Source of the DNA: Pollutimonas sp963712655
GTDB taxonomy: Bacteria; Pseudomonadota; Gammaproteobacteria; Burkholderiales; Burkholderiaceae_B
Assembly (NCBI GenBank): GCA_963712655.1
Contig: CAVQIT010000001.1
Span: 124,001 to 188,000 of the forward strand
Direction: 5' to 3'
DNA: 64,000 nucleotides
Shown here: positions 45,799 through 55,481 of the stretch, one piece after another
How positions within the stretch are numbered: position 1 is the first letter of the stretch
How the letters are laid out: each line of letters opens with the position of its first letter
Position numbers and translations under genes: made by a program
Notes under the pieces: model-generated
Seen by the model: only the letters and a program-made list of their open reading frames with translations
The model's database searches: none
What the model was told of the DNA's origin: nothing

Positions 45799-46932
45799 AT
45801 GGCATATAAATTCAAGGCGCATTTACGCTCTGAATGGACGCTTGAAAAATCGTCCGGCGCGGTGCTGCCGTTGAACGAAGTCATACGCTTGTTGGCCGCT
45901 GTCGATGCCACGGGCCATATCGCCGGCGCCTGCAAGGCTTGCGGGGTGTCGTATCGGCATGGATGGGGCGTGCTGCGCACGGCTGAAAAGGAGTTCGAGG
46001 CATCTTTGCTCGAGACCTCGCGCCGGCAAGGCACGAAATTGACCGCGTTCGCACAGCACCTGGTATGGGCTAACCGGCGCGTCGATGCGCGCTTGATGCC
46101 GACGCTCGATAGCATGGCCTCTGAACTGCAAGAGGAGCTTCAGCGCCTGTATCCGGAAAGCCAGCCGCGGCTGCGCTTGCATGCCAGTCATGGTTTTGCC
46201 GTTGAAGGCTTGATGCAGTTGGCCAATGGGCTGGATATGCTGCCATTGGAATTGCGCTATCGCACCGCCATCGAAGCGTTGGCCTCGCTCGATCGCGGCG
46301 AATGCGACCTGGCCGGCTTCCAGGTGCCCGTGGGCGAGTTCGAAGCGCCTATCCTCCGGCGCTATAGCGAATGGCTGAACCCCGACAAGCACAGGCTGAT
46401 TCATTTGGCGGTCCGCAACACCGGCATGTTCGTGCAGCCCGGCAATCCCAAGAATATCCTGTCGGTGGCCGACCTGATCAAGCCGGATGTGCGCTTCGTC
46501 AATCGGCAGCTCGGCTCCAGCACGCGTTCGCTGGTCGGACTGATGCTCAAGCAGTTGAATATCGACACCACGCGCGTACAAGGATTCGATAGCAGCGAGT
46601 TCACGCATATGGCCATTGCCGCGCATATAGCCAGCGGCATGGCGGATGTGGGCATAGGGGTTGAAACCGCCGCGTGGCGTTGCGGCCTGTCGTTTATCCC
46701 GTTGGCCAAAGAGCGCTACTTTTTTGCCGTTCATCGCGATACGCTCCAGGCGCCCCAGATGCAGCGGCTGCTGGACTTGATGACAGGCGAGCAGTATCGG
46801 CAGTATGTTTCGGAACTGGTGGGTTACGACTCGACCGATCTGGGCCGTGTGCAGACTCTGGAAGAGGCGTTTGGCCTGCCCTTCGCCAAATCGCTGTCAG
46901 GTTCCCGCAGAGAGTTTATGATTAAGCCATGA
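45799..46932 (+). CDS. ModE-like HTH regulator with PBP-type ligand domain (FdsR-like position)
   Basis: A 377-residue protein. Residues about 20-85 form a ModE/LysR-like winged HTH (VLPLNEVIRLLAAVDATGHIAGACKACGVSYRHGW). From about residue 125 a periplasmic-binding-protein-like domain (LRLHASHGFAVEGLMQLA; IAAHIASGMADVGIGVETAAW) would bind a small ligand such as molybdate or formate. It is divergent from fdsG and runs into moaA with an ATGA overlap, so it probably regulates formate dehydrogenase and Moco genes. Ligand not determined. Confidence 0.85.
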   Translation: MAYKFKAHLRSEWTLEKSSGAVLPLNEVIRLLAAVDATGHIAGACKACGVSYRHGWGVLRTAEKEFEASLLETSRRQGTKLTAFAQHLVWANRRVDARLMPTLDSMASELQEELQRLYPESQPRLRLHASHGFAVEGLMQLANGLDMLPLELRYRTAIEALASLDRGECDLAGFQVPVGEFEAPILRRYSEWLNPDKHRLIHLAVRNTGMFVQPGNPKNILSVADLIKPDVRFVNRQLGSSTRSLVGLMLKQLNIDTTRVQGFDSSEFTHMAIAAHIASGMADVGIGVETAAWRCGLSFIPLAKERYFFAVHRDTLQAPQMQRLLDLMTGEQYRQYVSELVGYDSTDLGRVQTLEEAFGLPFAKSLSGSRREFMIKP

Positions 46933-48029
46933 GCAAAGTTATTTTTCACGATGGCCGGCGTTCCGGCTCCACTCCGGCTTCGCCGGAGTTTGCGCCGCCC
47001 GCGGCGGGCGGAGTGCTGCGGGATGCCAGGCGCCGCCCCTTGCGCGACTTGCGCATCTCGGTAACCGATCGCTGCAACTTTCGCTGCACTTATTGCATGC
47101 CGCGTGAAGTATTCAATGCCGGCTATGAATTCATGCCGCATGGCGCCTTGCTCAGTTTCGAGGAAATCCAGCGCATTGCCCGCGTGGCGGTGGAATTGGG
47201 CGTACAAAAAATCCGCCTGACCGGCGGCGAGCCGCTATTGCGCAAGAATATCGAAGCGCTGGTCGAAATGCTGGCCGGCTTGCGCACTCCCGAGGGCCGG
47301 GCGCTGGACGTCACCCTGACGACCAACGGCACGTTGCTGGCAAAGAAGGCCCAGTCGCTTAAAGACGCGGGCCTCAGCCGCGTGACAGTCAGCCTGGATG
47401 CGCTGGACGACAGCATGTTCGAACGCATGAGCGACAGCCAGGTCAGCGTCAAAAGGGTATTGGAAGGAATAGACGAGGCGGCGCGCGTCGGCCTGGCGCC
47501 GGTCAAGGTGAACATGGTGGTGCGCAAAGGGCTGAACGATAGCCAGATCGTGCCCATGGCCGGCCATTTTCGCCATTCCGGCCACATTCTGCGGTTCATC
47601 GAATTCATGGACGTGGGCAGCACGAATGGCTGGAATCTTCAAGAGGTATTGTCCGGGCCGGAAATTCTTCAGCGCATCGCTGCCGAGTTCCCGCTGGAGC
47701 CCGTGCAAGCCGGCTATCGTGGCGAGGTGGCCGATCGCTGGCGCTACGCCGACAATGCGGGCGAGATCGGTGTGATCACCAGCGTGTCGCAGCCGTTTTG
47801 CGGCGACTGTACGCGTGCCCGCCTGTCGCCGGAGGGTAAGTTGTTCCTGTGTCTGTTTGCATCGCAAGGCCATGATTTGCGCGCCCTTGTCCGTAGCGGA
47901 GGCGGCGACCGGGAAATCGCCGCGCGGCTTGCGGGGATATGGTCCGCGCGCAACGACCATTATTCCGAAATGCGCGGCCGGGAAACATCCGATAGCCAGA
48001 AAATTGAAATGAGCTATATCGGCGGATGA
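46929..48029 (+). CDS. moaA: GTP 3',8-cyclase MoaA
   Basis: A 366-residue radical SAM enzyme, first step of molybdopterin synthesis. The SAM cluster motif is CNFRCTYC; the second cluster sits in CGDCTRARLSPEGKLFLC; the C-terminus ends in the required Gly-Gly (SYIGG). An N-terminal extension of about 30 residues precedes the core. ATG 46929 overlaps the regulator stop, and mobA overlaps at the other end. Confidence 0.95.
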   Translation: MSKVIFHDGRRSGSTPASPEFAPPAAGGVLRDARRRPLRDLRISVTDRCNFRCTYCMPREVFNAGYEFMPHGALLSFEEIQRIARVAVELGVQKIRLTGGEPLLRKNIEALVEMLAGLRTPEGRALDVTLTTNGTLLAKKAQSLKDAGLSRVTVSLDALDDSMFERMSDSQVSVKRVLEGIDEAARVGLAPVKVNMVVRKGLNDSQIVPMAGHFRHSGHILRFIEFMDVGSTNGWNLQEVLSGPEILQRIAAEFPLEPVQAGYRGEVADRWRYADNAGEIGVITSVSQPFCGDCTRARLSPEGKLFLCLFASQGHDLRALVRSGGGDREIAARLAGIWSARNDHYSEMRGRETSDSQKIEMSYIGG

Positions 48030-48631
48030 TTACCCGGGGTGAATTGACTGGCCTTATCCTGGCTGGCGGCCAGGCTAGGCGCATGCGGGGCGGTTTGGAC
48101 ATGCCGGCCGTTGAAAAAGGCTTGCTGGAGCTTGACGGCATGCCCTTGATTGAACACGCACGGCGTTTCCTGTTTCCCCATGTGGCGCAAATTTTGATCA
48201 GCGCCAACAGCAGCCTTGATGTCTATGCGCAATATGGCGCGGTTATTCCCGACGGGCCGGCCTGGGAGAAATACACGGGTCCTCTGGCCGGGGTCGCAAG
48301 CGGGCTTGGCCTTGCGGCCACCGCCTGGCTGATGGTGATGCCTGTCGATGTGCCCAGGCCGCCGGCCGATCTGCCAGAGCGCTTGTGCGCCGCGGTCAGC
48401 GCGCAAGGGCCGCTGATAGCCCACGCCACGACGGCGGACGGCGCCCATCCTCTGTGCATGGTGCTGCACCGCGGCTTGTTGCAAAGCCTGTGCGATTTCC
48501 TGCGGGCCGGCGAGCGCAAGGTATTGTCCTGGCAGCATTTGAACGGCGCTGTTCCGGTGCTGTTCGAGGGTGGCGGCGACATTTTTTTCAACATCAACAC
48601 CCCTCAGGACTTGCTGCGCGCGCAGCGCTAA
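48026..48631 (+). CDS. mobA: Molybdenum cofactor guanylyltransferase
   Basis: A 201-residue nucleotidyltransferase that attaches GMP to molybdopterin, giving the MGD form needed by formate dehydrogenase. The GTP loop reads LILAGGQARRM but is followed by a short insertion before EKGLLELDG. VMPVDVPRPP holds the metal Asp. It overlaps moaA by four bases and is convergent with the SDR at 48722. Confidence 0.92.
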   Translation: MITRGELTGLILAGGQARRMRGGLDMPAVEKGLLELDGMPLIEHARRFLFPHVAQILISANSSLDVYAQYGAVIPDGPAWEKYTGPLAGVASGLGLAATAWLMVMPVDVPRPPADLPERLCAAVSAQGPLIAHATTADGAHPLCMVLHRGLLQSLCDFLRAGERKVLSWQHLNGAVPVLFEGGGDIFFNINTPQDLLRAQR

Positions 48632-48721
48632 TTCGTGTCGACCGGATCAGTGACCAAGGCGGGTAATTCGATCGGGCCGCCTAGGTGGCGCCGCCCAGAC
48701 GGCATCGCCGGCATCCAGGCT

Positions 48722-49495
48722 TTACGCACTCCCCGAGCGCTGCAATGAGCGTCCGGTGAGAAAGCCGCCATCCACGACAATGCACTCGCCATTGACGTAA
48801 TCGGCTTCGGCGGAAAGCAGGAAGGCCACCACTCCCGAGATATCGTGCGACACCCCGGTGCGGCCGGATGGAATCAAGGTCAGGAATTGATCTCGATATG
48901 CCTGCGAGACCAGGCCTTCGCGAACTTCGACCAGCCCGGGCGCCACCGCATTGACACGTATGCCTAGCGGGCCGAATTCCTGGGCAAGCGATTTGGTCAG
49001 CATGACCAGGCCCGCCTTGGATGCGCCGTAATGCGCCGCGCCCGGCCGCGCCGAAAACGCCGCCGTCGAGGCGATATTGACGATTGCGCCGCGCCTGCCT
49101 TGCCCGGCCAGGCCGCGCGCCAGGGCCTGGCCGCAGAAAAAACTGCCCTTCAGATTCGTATCCATGACCTTGTCCCAGGCCTCTTCGGTCATGTCCAACG
49201 CCGCATGGCTGGGATACACACCGGCGTTGTTCACCAGCACTTCGGGTGTGCCGAGATCCCGTCCCACCGCTTCGAAGACGGCGGCAATGCTGCCGGTGGA
49301 GCAGACGTCCAGCCGGTACGCGCGCGCCGTGCTGGCGTCCGGCGATAACTGCGCGGCGACGGCCTGGGCCTCGTCGGCATCAAGGTCGGCAACCGCGATC
49401 GAATAGCCTCTTTCGTGCAGGACTTCGGATATGGCCCGGCCTATGCTTCTGCCGCCGCCGGTAACCAGGGCGACAGGCTTGTTCACGTCTTGCAT
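48722..49495 (-). CDS. SDR-family oxidoreductase (first of three)
   Basis: A 257-residue short-chain dehydrogenase. NAD(P) motif TGGGRSIGRAI, NNAG at the fourth strand, and the Ser-Tyr-Lys set (IASTAAFSAR; HYGASKAGLV). The C-terminus follows the FabG-like pattern YVNGECIVVDGGF. Last gene of the leftward operon that begins at 57696; its substrate is unknown. Confidence 0.88.
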   Translation of the reverse strand: MQDVNKPVALVTGGGRSIGRAISEVLHERGYSIAVADLDADEAQAVAAQLSPDASTARAYRLDVCSTGSIAAVFEAVGRDLGTPEVLVNNAGVYPSHAALDMTEEAWDKVMDTNLKGSFFCGQALARGLAGQGRRGAIVNIASTAAFSARPGAAHYGASKAGLVMLTKSLAQEFGPLGIRVNAVAPGLVEVREGLVSQAYRDQFLTLIPSGRTGVSHDISGVVAFLLSAEADYVNGECIVVDGGFLTGRSLQRSGSA

Positions 49496-49499
49496 CGAT

Positions 49500-50612
49500 T
49501 CATGCTCCCGAATTGAGCGGACTGCTTTTCAATTTGCTGCCCGCCCATAGTTTGGGCTGCGCCCGGGCGTACTGCCGTGGATACGATAACTCGGCATCCA
49601 GCACCCGCGCCGCTTCATATGCCCAATGCGGGTTGTCGATGAATGCCCGGGCCAGCGCCACGATATCGGCCGCGCCGGAAGCGATAATGTCTTCGGCCTG
49701 TTGCGCTGTGACTATCATGCCGACGGCGCGCACCGGTATCTTCACGGCCTGCTTCACATCGCGGGCGAATCCGACCTGATAGCCGGCGGCCACCGGTATG
49801 GACGCCATGGCAACGCCGCCGCTGGTGACGTCGAGGTATTCGCCTCCCCTGTTTTCCAGTTCGCGGGCAAAAGCGGCGGCTTCATTTACGGTGATGCCGC
49901 CTTCAAGCCAATCGGAACCGGTAATTCGCGCGCCCAAGGCAACGCGGGCCGGGACGGCCGCACGGACCGCATCGAATACCTCCAATGGAAATCGCATGCG
50001 ATTCTCCAGGCTGCCGCCGTATTGATCGCCGCGCTGATTGGCCAGCGGCGACAAGAACTGATGCAGCAGGTAGCCGTGCGCCGCATGTACTTCGATCAGG
50101 TCGAAGCCGATGCGGACCGCCCGCGTCGCCGCGTCCACAAAAGCCTGTTTGATGCGATCCAGATCGGCCTGCCCGCAAGTGGTGGTTGCCGCGGCATCGG
50201 TGCTGGACGGCGCGAATGTAATCCATGGGTCCTGGCCGGTGCCGAGCGCCTTGCCGCCATTCCATGGCGCCTCGCTCGAACCCTTGCGCCCGGCGTGGCC
50301 GAGTTGGATGCCGAACTTTGCAGAGCCTGCCGTTTGGCAGAATAGCAGCGCCTGTGCCAGCGCGAATTCGTTGGCGTCGGAATACAAGCCCAGGCATCCG
50401 TGCGATATCCGTCCGGCGCGTTCCACGGCGGTTGCTTCCACCATGACCAGCCCGGCTCCCGACCCGGCCAGCGTGCCCAGATGCATGTGATGCCATGCCG
50501 TGGCGTTGCCGTCGTTGGCCGAATATTGGCACATGGGCGAAACCGCGATGCGGTTGTCAAATGTCTGCTGTCCTATGGCGACAGGAGTAAAAAGTTGGCT
50601 AGCCACAAACAT
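49500..50612 (-). CDS. Old Yellow Enzyme family NADH:flavin oxidoreductase (YqjM/NamA type)
   Basis: A 370-residue FMN TIM-barrel ene-reductase. RIAVSPMCQYSANDG, WHHMHLGTLAGSGAGLVMVE, the active His/His pair EVHAAHGYLLHQFLSP and GDQYGGSLENRMRFP are all present. YqjM-type enzymes reduce activated C=C bonds, including in cyclic imides and enones. It lies four bases from the SDR gene in the same operon. Confidence 0.9.
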   Translation of the reverse strand: MFVASQLFTPVAIGQQTFDNRIAVSPMCQYSANDGNATAWHHMHLGTLAGSGAGLVMVEATAVERAGRISHGCLGLYSDANEFALAQALLFCQTAGSAKFGIQLGHAGRKGSSEAPWNGGKALGTGQDPWITFAPSSTDAAATTTCGQADLDRIKQAFVDAATRAVRIGFDLIEVHAAHGYLLHQFLSPLANQRGDQYGGSLENRMRFPLEVFDAVRAAVPARVALGARITGSDWLEGGITVNEAAAFARELENRGGEYLDVTSGGVAMASIPVAAGYQVGFARDVKQAVKIPVRAVGMIVTAQQAEDIIASGAADIVALARAFIDNPHWAYEAARVLDAELSYPRQYARAQPKLWAGSKLKSSPLNSGA

Positions 50613-50636
50613 GCATCCTTATGGTGAAAATTGAAT

Positions 50637-51479
50637 TCAGGCCTTCGAAGCCTGCTCGCGCGCCAAGTAGGCATGCGCGGCGGCTTCCATGGTCAGGAAG
50701 GCGGCGCCTTTTTCGATCAGGCCTTCTATCAGGCTTTCAAGCATCATCATACGGTGACCACGCCCGATAACATAGGGATGGCAGGTATAGGTAAGGATGC
50801 CCCAGTCGCAACTGCGGCGCATGTATTCGAAATCGTTGAGCCAGTTTTCCAGCACGCCGCTGGCATTCATCAGCCCCGGCGCCACGCTGTTGGCCAGGCG
50901 CAGGAATTCAAAATGCGGGAAATCGTCCAGCGACCAACTGATGGGCATTTCGACCAAGGGAGTTTCTTTGCCGAATTCCATGGGCTTGTCCAGATGGACG
51001 ACGTCTCCCTGGCGGACGCGGTAAGGCTCGTGGTCATTGCCCATCAGGCTGCTTTCGTACAGGAAGCCGTGGCGCAGCAGCAGGCCCAGCGTATGCGGGC
51101 TCAGGTCCCACGATGGCGAGCGATATCCGGCCGGGTTCTTGCCCGTGAGTTTGGCGATGGCTTCGTTGCCGCGCAGCAGGCCTTCCTCTTCCTGTTCCGG
51201 CGTCAGGTTGGCGGGCGGCACGTGCGTCCATCCATGGTTGCCCAGTTCGTGTCCTTCCGCCACGATGCGCTCGCACAGCGCTGGATAGGTGCCGATTACA
51301 ACACCGGGAACAAAGAAAGAGGATTTGATGCCGTAGCGTTTGAGCAAATCGAGTATGCGCGGCACGGCCACGGCGCCGAACTCGCCGCGCGACACCGGAG
51401 TCGGTGTCGTCAAGCCGCGCGCCACCAGGCCCGACATGGCGTCAAAATCGAAAGTCAGGCAAGCCATCAGTTGTTTCAT
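50637..51479 (-). CDS. Polysaccharide-deacetylase-fold hydrolase, PuuE/imidase-like (first copy)
   Basis: A 280-residue NodB-homology protein. The metal Asp lies in LTFDFDAMSG and the HxxxH pair in NHGWTH; PAGYRSPSWDLSPHT and the C-terminal TYTCHPYVIGRGHRM complete the pattern. Cytoplasmic (no signal peptide). Proteins of this shape include cofactor-independent allantoinase PuuE and cyclic imide hydrolases, so a cyclic amide substrate is more likely than a polysaccharide. It has a paralogue at 55478 in the same operon. Confidence 0.82.
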   Translation of the reverse strand: MKQLMACLTFDFDAMSGLVARGLTTPTPVSRGEFGAVAVPRILDLLKRYGIKSSFFVPGVVIGTYPALCERIVAEGHELGNHGWTHVPPANLTPEQEEEGLLRGNEAIAKLTGKNPAGYRSPSWDLSPHTLGLLLRHGFLYESSLMGNDHEPYRVRQGDVVHLDKPMEFGKETPLVEMPISWSLDDFPHFEFLRLANSVAPGLMNASGVLENWLNDFEYMRRSCDWGILTYTCHPYVIGRGHRMMMLESLIEGLIEKGAAFLTMEAAAHAYLAREQASKA

Positions 51480-51533
51480 GTCATTTTCTCCAGAAAATAA
51501 TCGGCATCCCGCTCTTGTCGAGCGGGATGCGGT

Positions 51534-52703
51534 TCAGAGCAAATCGCGCGTCAATATGGTCAATGCCACCATCTGCGCGCGGGGCACCATGCTGTCCAGG
51601 CGGCAATATTCTTGCGGCGTATGCGCGTGCCCGCCCACAGGTCCGGTGGCGCATAGCGTAGGCGCCCCGGCGGCGGCGGTAAGACCGCTGTCGGCCGAAC
51701 CGCCGGTGGACTCGCCTTCCACCTTGAAGCCAAGCTCTTGCGCGGCCTGCGAGTAGTCGGCCAGCAATTCGCGGCTGGCGTCTGTCTGGAACAAGGGAAG
51801 GAAACGGCCCTCGCGGATCACGCGCCCGCATGTGCAGGGTAGCGTCTGGCCTTCGATAATGCCCATGATCCGCTTGTGCAATTGTTCTTCGTCGGCTCCC
51901 TTGGGAAAGCGGACATCCAGTTGCCCCTTTGCATAAGGCGCGACCGTGTTGACGGAAATGCCGCCCTGGATAGTGCCTACGTTGGTCGTCACGCCGGTTG
52001 CTTTATCGGTCAGGGAGTGTAGATCGACGATTTTCCTGGCTATTTCCTCGATGGCGCTGGCGCCTTTGTCGTGTGCGACACCCGCATGCGCGGCAACGCC
52101 GGTCACTTCAAAATCAATGAAGAATGCGCCCTTGCGATTGACGATCACATTGCCTGTCGGGCGTCCCGGTTCGGCATTCAGGACGGTGGCCGCGCCTTGG
52201 GCCATTTTCAGCGTCAAGCCGCGCGATGCGGGCGAGGCGATTTCTTCATCGCCGGTATAAAACACGCGTATGGGCGCTTTGTTGCCGCCGATTTCGGCGA
52301 ATGCGCGCGCCACGAACGTGTTCATGACCAGGCCCGCTTTCATGTCGGCTACGCCCGGGCCATAGGCGATACCGTCTTCGATGCGATACGGCCTCTGCGC
52401 CAAGGTGCCGTTTGGAAACACCGTGTCCATATGCCCCAGCAACAAGACATGGGGAGCATCGGCGCCAGCGTTGCCGGGGACTTCCGCCAACAGGCAGTTG
52501 CCATGCTCTTGCAGTGGAAAGACGGTGGTGGCGATGCCGGCGGATTCAAGATGGTCGCGCAGCACAGCGCCGACGTTATCCACGCCCTGTTTGTTGTAGC
52601 TGCCGCTTTCAATGTTGACGATTTTTTCCAGCAGATCGAACATCTCTTGTTCATGCGCGCGCAGCCAGTCCAGCACTGCTGCGCGAACTGTCGCTTGATC
52701 CAT
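51534..52703 (-). CDS. M20-family metallopeptidase, CPG2-like (first copy)
   Basis: A 389-residue di-zinc amidohydrolase. Zinc ligands: HMD in LLGHMDTVFPNG, Asp in GPGVADMKAGL, Glu-Glu in YTGDEEIASP, then NAEPGRPTG; the C-terminal His is in GGHAHTPQEY. Similar to glutamate carboxypeptidases that cut acyl-amino acids. It probably cleaves an amide made by the upstream steps of this operon. Confidence 0.88.
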   Translation of the reverse strand: MDQATVRAAVLDWLRAHEQEMFDLLEKIVNIESGSYNKQGVDNVGAVLRDHLESAGIATTVFPLQEHGNCLLAEVPGNAGADAPHVLLLGHMDTVFPNGTLAQRPYRIEDGIAYGPGVADMKAGLVMNTFVARAFAEIGGNKAPIRVFYTGDEEIASPASRGLTLKMAQGAATVLNAEPGRPTGNVIVNRKGAFFIDFEVTGVAAHAGVAHDKGASAIEEIARKIVDLHSLTDKATGVTTNVGTIQGGISVNTVAPYAKGQLDVRFPKGADEEQLHKRIMGIIEGQTLPCTCGRVIREGRFLPLFQTDASRELLADYSQAAQELGFKVEGESTGGSADSGLTAAAGAPTLCATGPVGGHAHTPQEYCRLDSMVPRAQMVALTILTRDLL

Positions 52704-52713
52704 CTTCGCTCCT

Positions 52714-53499
52714 TCAGTTATTGGGCGCTATCGCCGATGCCATGGGATCGGCGGCCGGCGCAAGGTAGCGCGCGTCCAGCCAGCCGCCGTCCACCACCAG
52801 GATCTGGCCGGTTATGAAACTGGCATCGTCCGAGCAAAGGAATGCCGCCGCTCCCGCCACATCGTCCGGTGTGCCATTGCGGCCCAGCGCCGTGGCATTG
52901 CACATGATGCGTTGATACCACGCATTGGTCTGGATGCGTTCCCGCGTGAGATCGGTTTCGATGACGCCGGGCGCGATGCCATTTACCCGGATGCCGCGCG
53001 GCCCCAGGTCGGCGGCCAATTGGCGGGTCATCTGGGCCAGGCCGGCCTTGCTGACGGAGTAGGGCAGCGAGTTCGGAAAGCCGGTCAGGCCGAACACAGA
53101 GGTCATATTGACGATAGCGGCGCGGCCGGGGGTCAGGACGGGCAGCAGGTCGCGGCACATGCGGAAGGCGGCGCCCAGATTGATATTCAGGTAGCGGGAC
53201 CAGTCGTCGTCGCTGGTGTGTTCCAGGGAGCGCGAATTGCCGATTCCCGCGTTATTGATCAGGTAGTCCAGTTGACGGTCTTTACTGAAGTACGCGACCA
53301 GCGAGGCCGGCGTGGCGGGGTCGGCCAGATCGCCCTGCACCGCCTGAATGCCGCCCGGGCCGGCGATGACAGGCGGAGTGAAGGGTAATTGATCAAGCGC
53401 TATGACGCTGGCGCCTTCGGCAGCCAGGCGCGCGGCAATGGCGGCGCCTATGCCGCGCGCGGCGCCGGTCACCAATGCGGTTTTTCCGGAAAATCTCAT
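52714..53499 (-). CDS. SDR-family oxidoreductase (second of three)
   Basis: A 261-residue short-chain dehydrogenase starting at ATG 53499. TGAARGIGAAI, NNAGIG, the catalytic Ser and Tyr-Lys in MTSVFGLTGF and PYSVSKAGLA, and a family-like end ITGQILVVDGGW. It sits between the two M20 genes. Substrate unknown. Confidence 0.88.
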   Translation of the reverse strand: MRFSGKTALVTGAARGIGAAIAARLAAEGASVIALDQLPFTPPVIAGPGGIQAVQGDLADPATPASLVAYFSKDRQLDYLINNAGIGNSRSLEHTSDDDWSRYLNINLGAAFRMCRDLLPVLTPGRAAIVNMTSVFGLTGFPNSLPYSVSKAGLAQMTRQLAADLGPRGIRVNGIAPGVIETDLTRERIQTNAWYQRIMCNATALGRNGTPDDVAGAAAFLCSDDASFITGQILVVDGGWLDARYLAPAADPMASAIAPNN

Positions 53500-53536
53500 A
53501 TCAGGCTCCGTAAAAAGTGGAGAAGGGTCGGTTGCA

Positions 53537-54682
53537 TCAAGCCAGGCGCGCAAGCAAGCCCGCCATGAGACGGGCGCGTTCGACCAGACTGTCTTCTTCG
53601 ATATATTCGTGCAGGGTATGCATGCCCGAGCCGCGCACGCCCAGGCCGTCCAGCGTGGCGATGCCCAGCGCGCCGGTGAAGTTGCCGTCCGAGCCGCCGC
53701 CGGAGGTTTGCCGGGGCAGTTCGAAATTCATTTGCTTGGCCAGGCCGCGCGCAACCTCGTACAGTTGGAGCGTGTCCTCGGTAGTGTCCCAGACGGGGCG
53801 CGTGCTGGCGACTTCCACCGAAAACGCGGCATTTTCAGCGGTAAAGCCCAGGCCCTGCGCGGAGGCAATGGCTAGCTCCAGATCGGCCTGTGTCTTGGCC
53901 ATGGTCAAGACTTCGGCGGTGCAGTCCATCGGTACGCAATTGACCCAGCGTCCGCCATGGACGACGCCCACATTGAAGGTAAAGTCGTCGCAAGTCAGGT
54001 TTTCCAGTTCTATTATTTTTTCGGCCATTATGCGGATAGCGGATCGGCCGTCCTTCGGCCTGCTGCCGGCATGGCTGGGCGTGCCGGTCGCACGAAGCCT
54101 GAAGCGGGCAATCGCATAGCGGCCTGTGACGACGCCGCCATTGGGCCGCGCCGGTTCCGGAATCAGCACATAGCGGTGGCGCTGCGCTTCGGTTTCGATC
54201 AGGGCGCGGGTGGAAGGGCTGCCGATCTCTTCATCGCTGGTCAGCAATAGAGTCACGGGCAGGCCTGTGTCCACACCGGCCGCCTGCAGTTGGCGCAATG
54301 CTTCGAAGGCGATGAATATGCCGCCTTTCATGTCAAGGATGCCCGGCCCATAGCAGCGTCCCGCCTCGCGGCGCCAGGGCAGGCGATGCAGGGTGTTTTC
54401 AGGGTGCACGGTATCCAGGTGCCCCATGAGCAGGATGCCGGCCGTATCGGCAGGGCTGGAGTGAGGAAGCCGGGCGCGGATACAGTTGCCCATGCCGTCC
54501 GCGCCGGGAATCCGCTCGATCCGGGCATTCATGGCTTGCAGCTCTTGTGCCGCCAGCGCCATCATCCGATTCACGGCGGCGGCGTCATAGCTGGGGCTTT
54601 CGCATTCGATCCAGCCTTGCAGGCGGGCCAGCATGGATTCGGTGTCGAATGGCAAGCTGGCAATGGTGTGGTCTAGACTCAT
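53537..54682 (-). CDS. M20-family metallopeptidase, CPG2-like (second copy)
   Basis: A 381-residue paralogue of the enzyme at 51534. HLD in LMGHLDTVHPEN, Asp in GPGILDMKGG, Glu-Glu in TSDEEIGSP, IPEPARPNG and the C-terminal His in GMHTLHEYI are all present. The start at ATG 54682 fits the family; ATG 54703 is an alternative. The two M20 enzymes differ enough to imply two substrates or two steps. Confidence 0.87.
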   Translation of the reverse strand: MSLDHTIASLPFDTESMLARLQGWIECESPSYDAAAVNRMMALAAQELQAMNARIERIPGADGMGNCIRARLPHSSPADTAGILLMGHLDTVHPENTLHRLPWRREAGRCYGPGILDMKGGIFIAFEALRQLQAAGVDTGLPVTLLLTSDEEIGSPSTRALIETEAQRHRYVLIPEPARPNGGVVTGRYAIARFRLRATGTPSHAGSRPKDGRSAIRIMAEKIIELENLTCDDFTFNVGVVHGGRWVNCVPMDCTAEVLTMAKTQADLELAIASAQGLGFTAENAAFSVEVASTRPVWDTTEDTLQLYEVARGLAKQMNFELPRQTSGGGSDGNFTGALGIATLDGLGVRGSGMHTLHEYIEEDSLVERARLMAGLLARLA

Positions 54683-54734
54683 GTAATTCTCGTGTGCATC
54701 CATGGCGCGGGCGCGCCATGGATTCGTTTGCTGT

Positions 54735-55481
54735 TCAGTAAAAGCTGCGCCCGCCATCGACCGCCAGGGTGGAGCCGGTGATATAGCCGGCCGCGTCGTC
54801 CAGCAGGAAGGCAATCGACGCGGCGATTTCATCCACGAGGCCTGCGCGCTTTATCAAATAGCGGTCCATGATGGCGGCTTCGGCCAGCGCGGGGTCGGGG
54901 GCGGAATCTATGGAGGCGCGCAGCATAGGGGTGTCGACGATGCCGGGACAAATAGCGTTTACGCGTATGCCGTCAGCAGCCAGGTCAATGGCCAGTGCCT
55001 TGCTGAACATGACCAGCGCCGCCTTGCTGCTGCAATAGGCTGTCCTTTGCGCCAGCGGCCTGAGCGCCGCAGCCGAGGAGATATTGACAATGGCGGGTTT
55101 TGTTCCCTGCCGCAAAGCGGCAAGCGCCGCCTGGCAGACGTGAACCGGTCCCATCAGGTTCACGCCCAGCACATGCTGCCAGTCGTCGGCGCCGGTCGCG
55201 TCGAAGTCGCGTATCAGATCCACGCCGGCGCAATTGACCAGGCCGTCCAGGCCGCCCAATTGCCCGACCAGGCTGTCGACCGCCGCGCGCGCCTGGCCTG
55301 CGTTGGCGATATCGGCCTGGGCCCGGGCCGCGCCGATGGCTTTGGCCGTTACGTTCAAGCCATCGACGTCCCGGTCAAGCAGCCCGATCCGGGCGCCCGC
55401 GGCCGCCAGGAAGATTGCCGTGCCTCGCCCTATGCCGGACGCCGCGCCGGTTACGATAATCCGTTTACTGGTCAAGCTCAT
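54735..55481 (-). CDS. SDR-family oxidoreductase (third of three)
   Basis: A 248-residue short-chain dehydrogenase. TGAASGIGRGTA, then VNCAGVDL at the position of NNAG, ISSAAAL and TAYCSSKAALVMF for the Ser and Tyr-Lys, and ITGSTLAVDGG. Its start overlaps the end of the deacetylase-fold gene by four bases. Substrate unknown. Confidence 0.88.
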   Translation of the reverse strand: MSLTSKRIIVTGAASGIGRGTAIFLAAAGARIGLLDRDVDGLNVTAKAIGAARAQADIANAGQARAAVDSLVGQLGGLDGLVNCAGVDLIRDFDATGADDWQHVLGVNLMGPVHVCQAALAALRQGTKPAIVNISSAAALRPLAQRTAYCSSKAALVMFSKALAIDLAADGIRVNAICPGIVDTPMLRASIDSAPDPALAEAAIMDRYLIKRAGLVDEIAASIAFLLDDAAGYITGSTLAVDGGRSFY

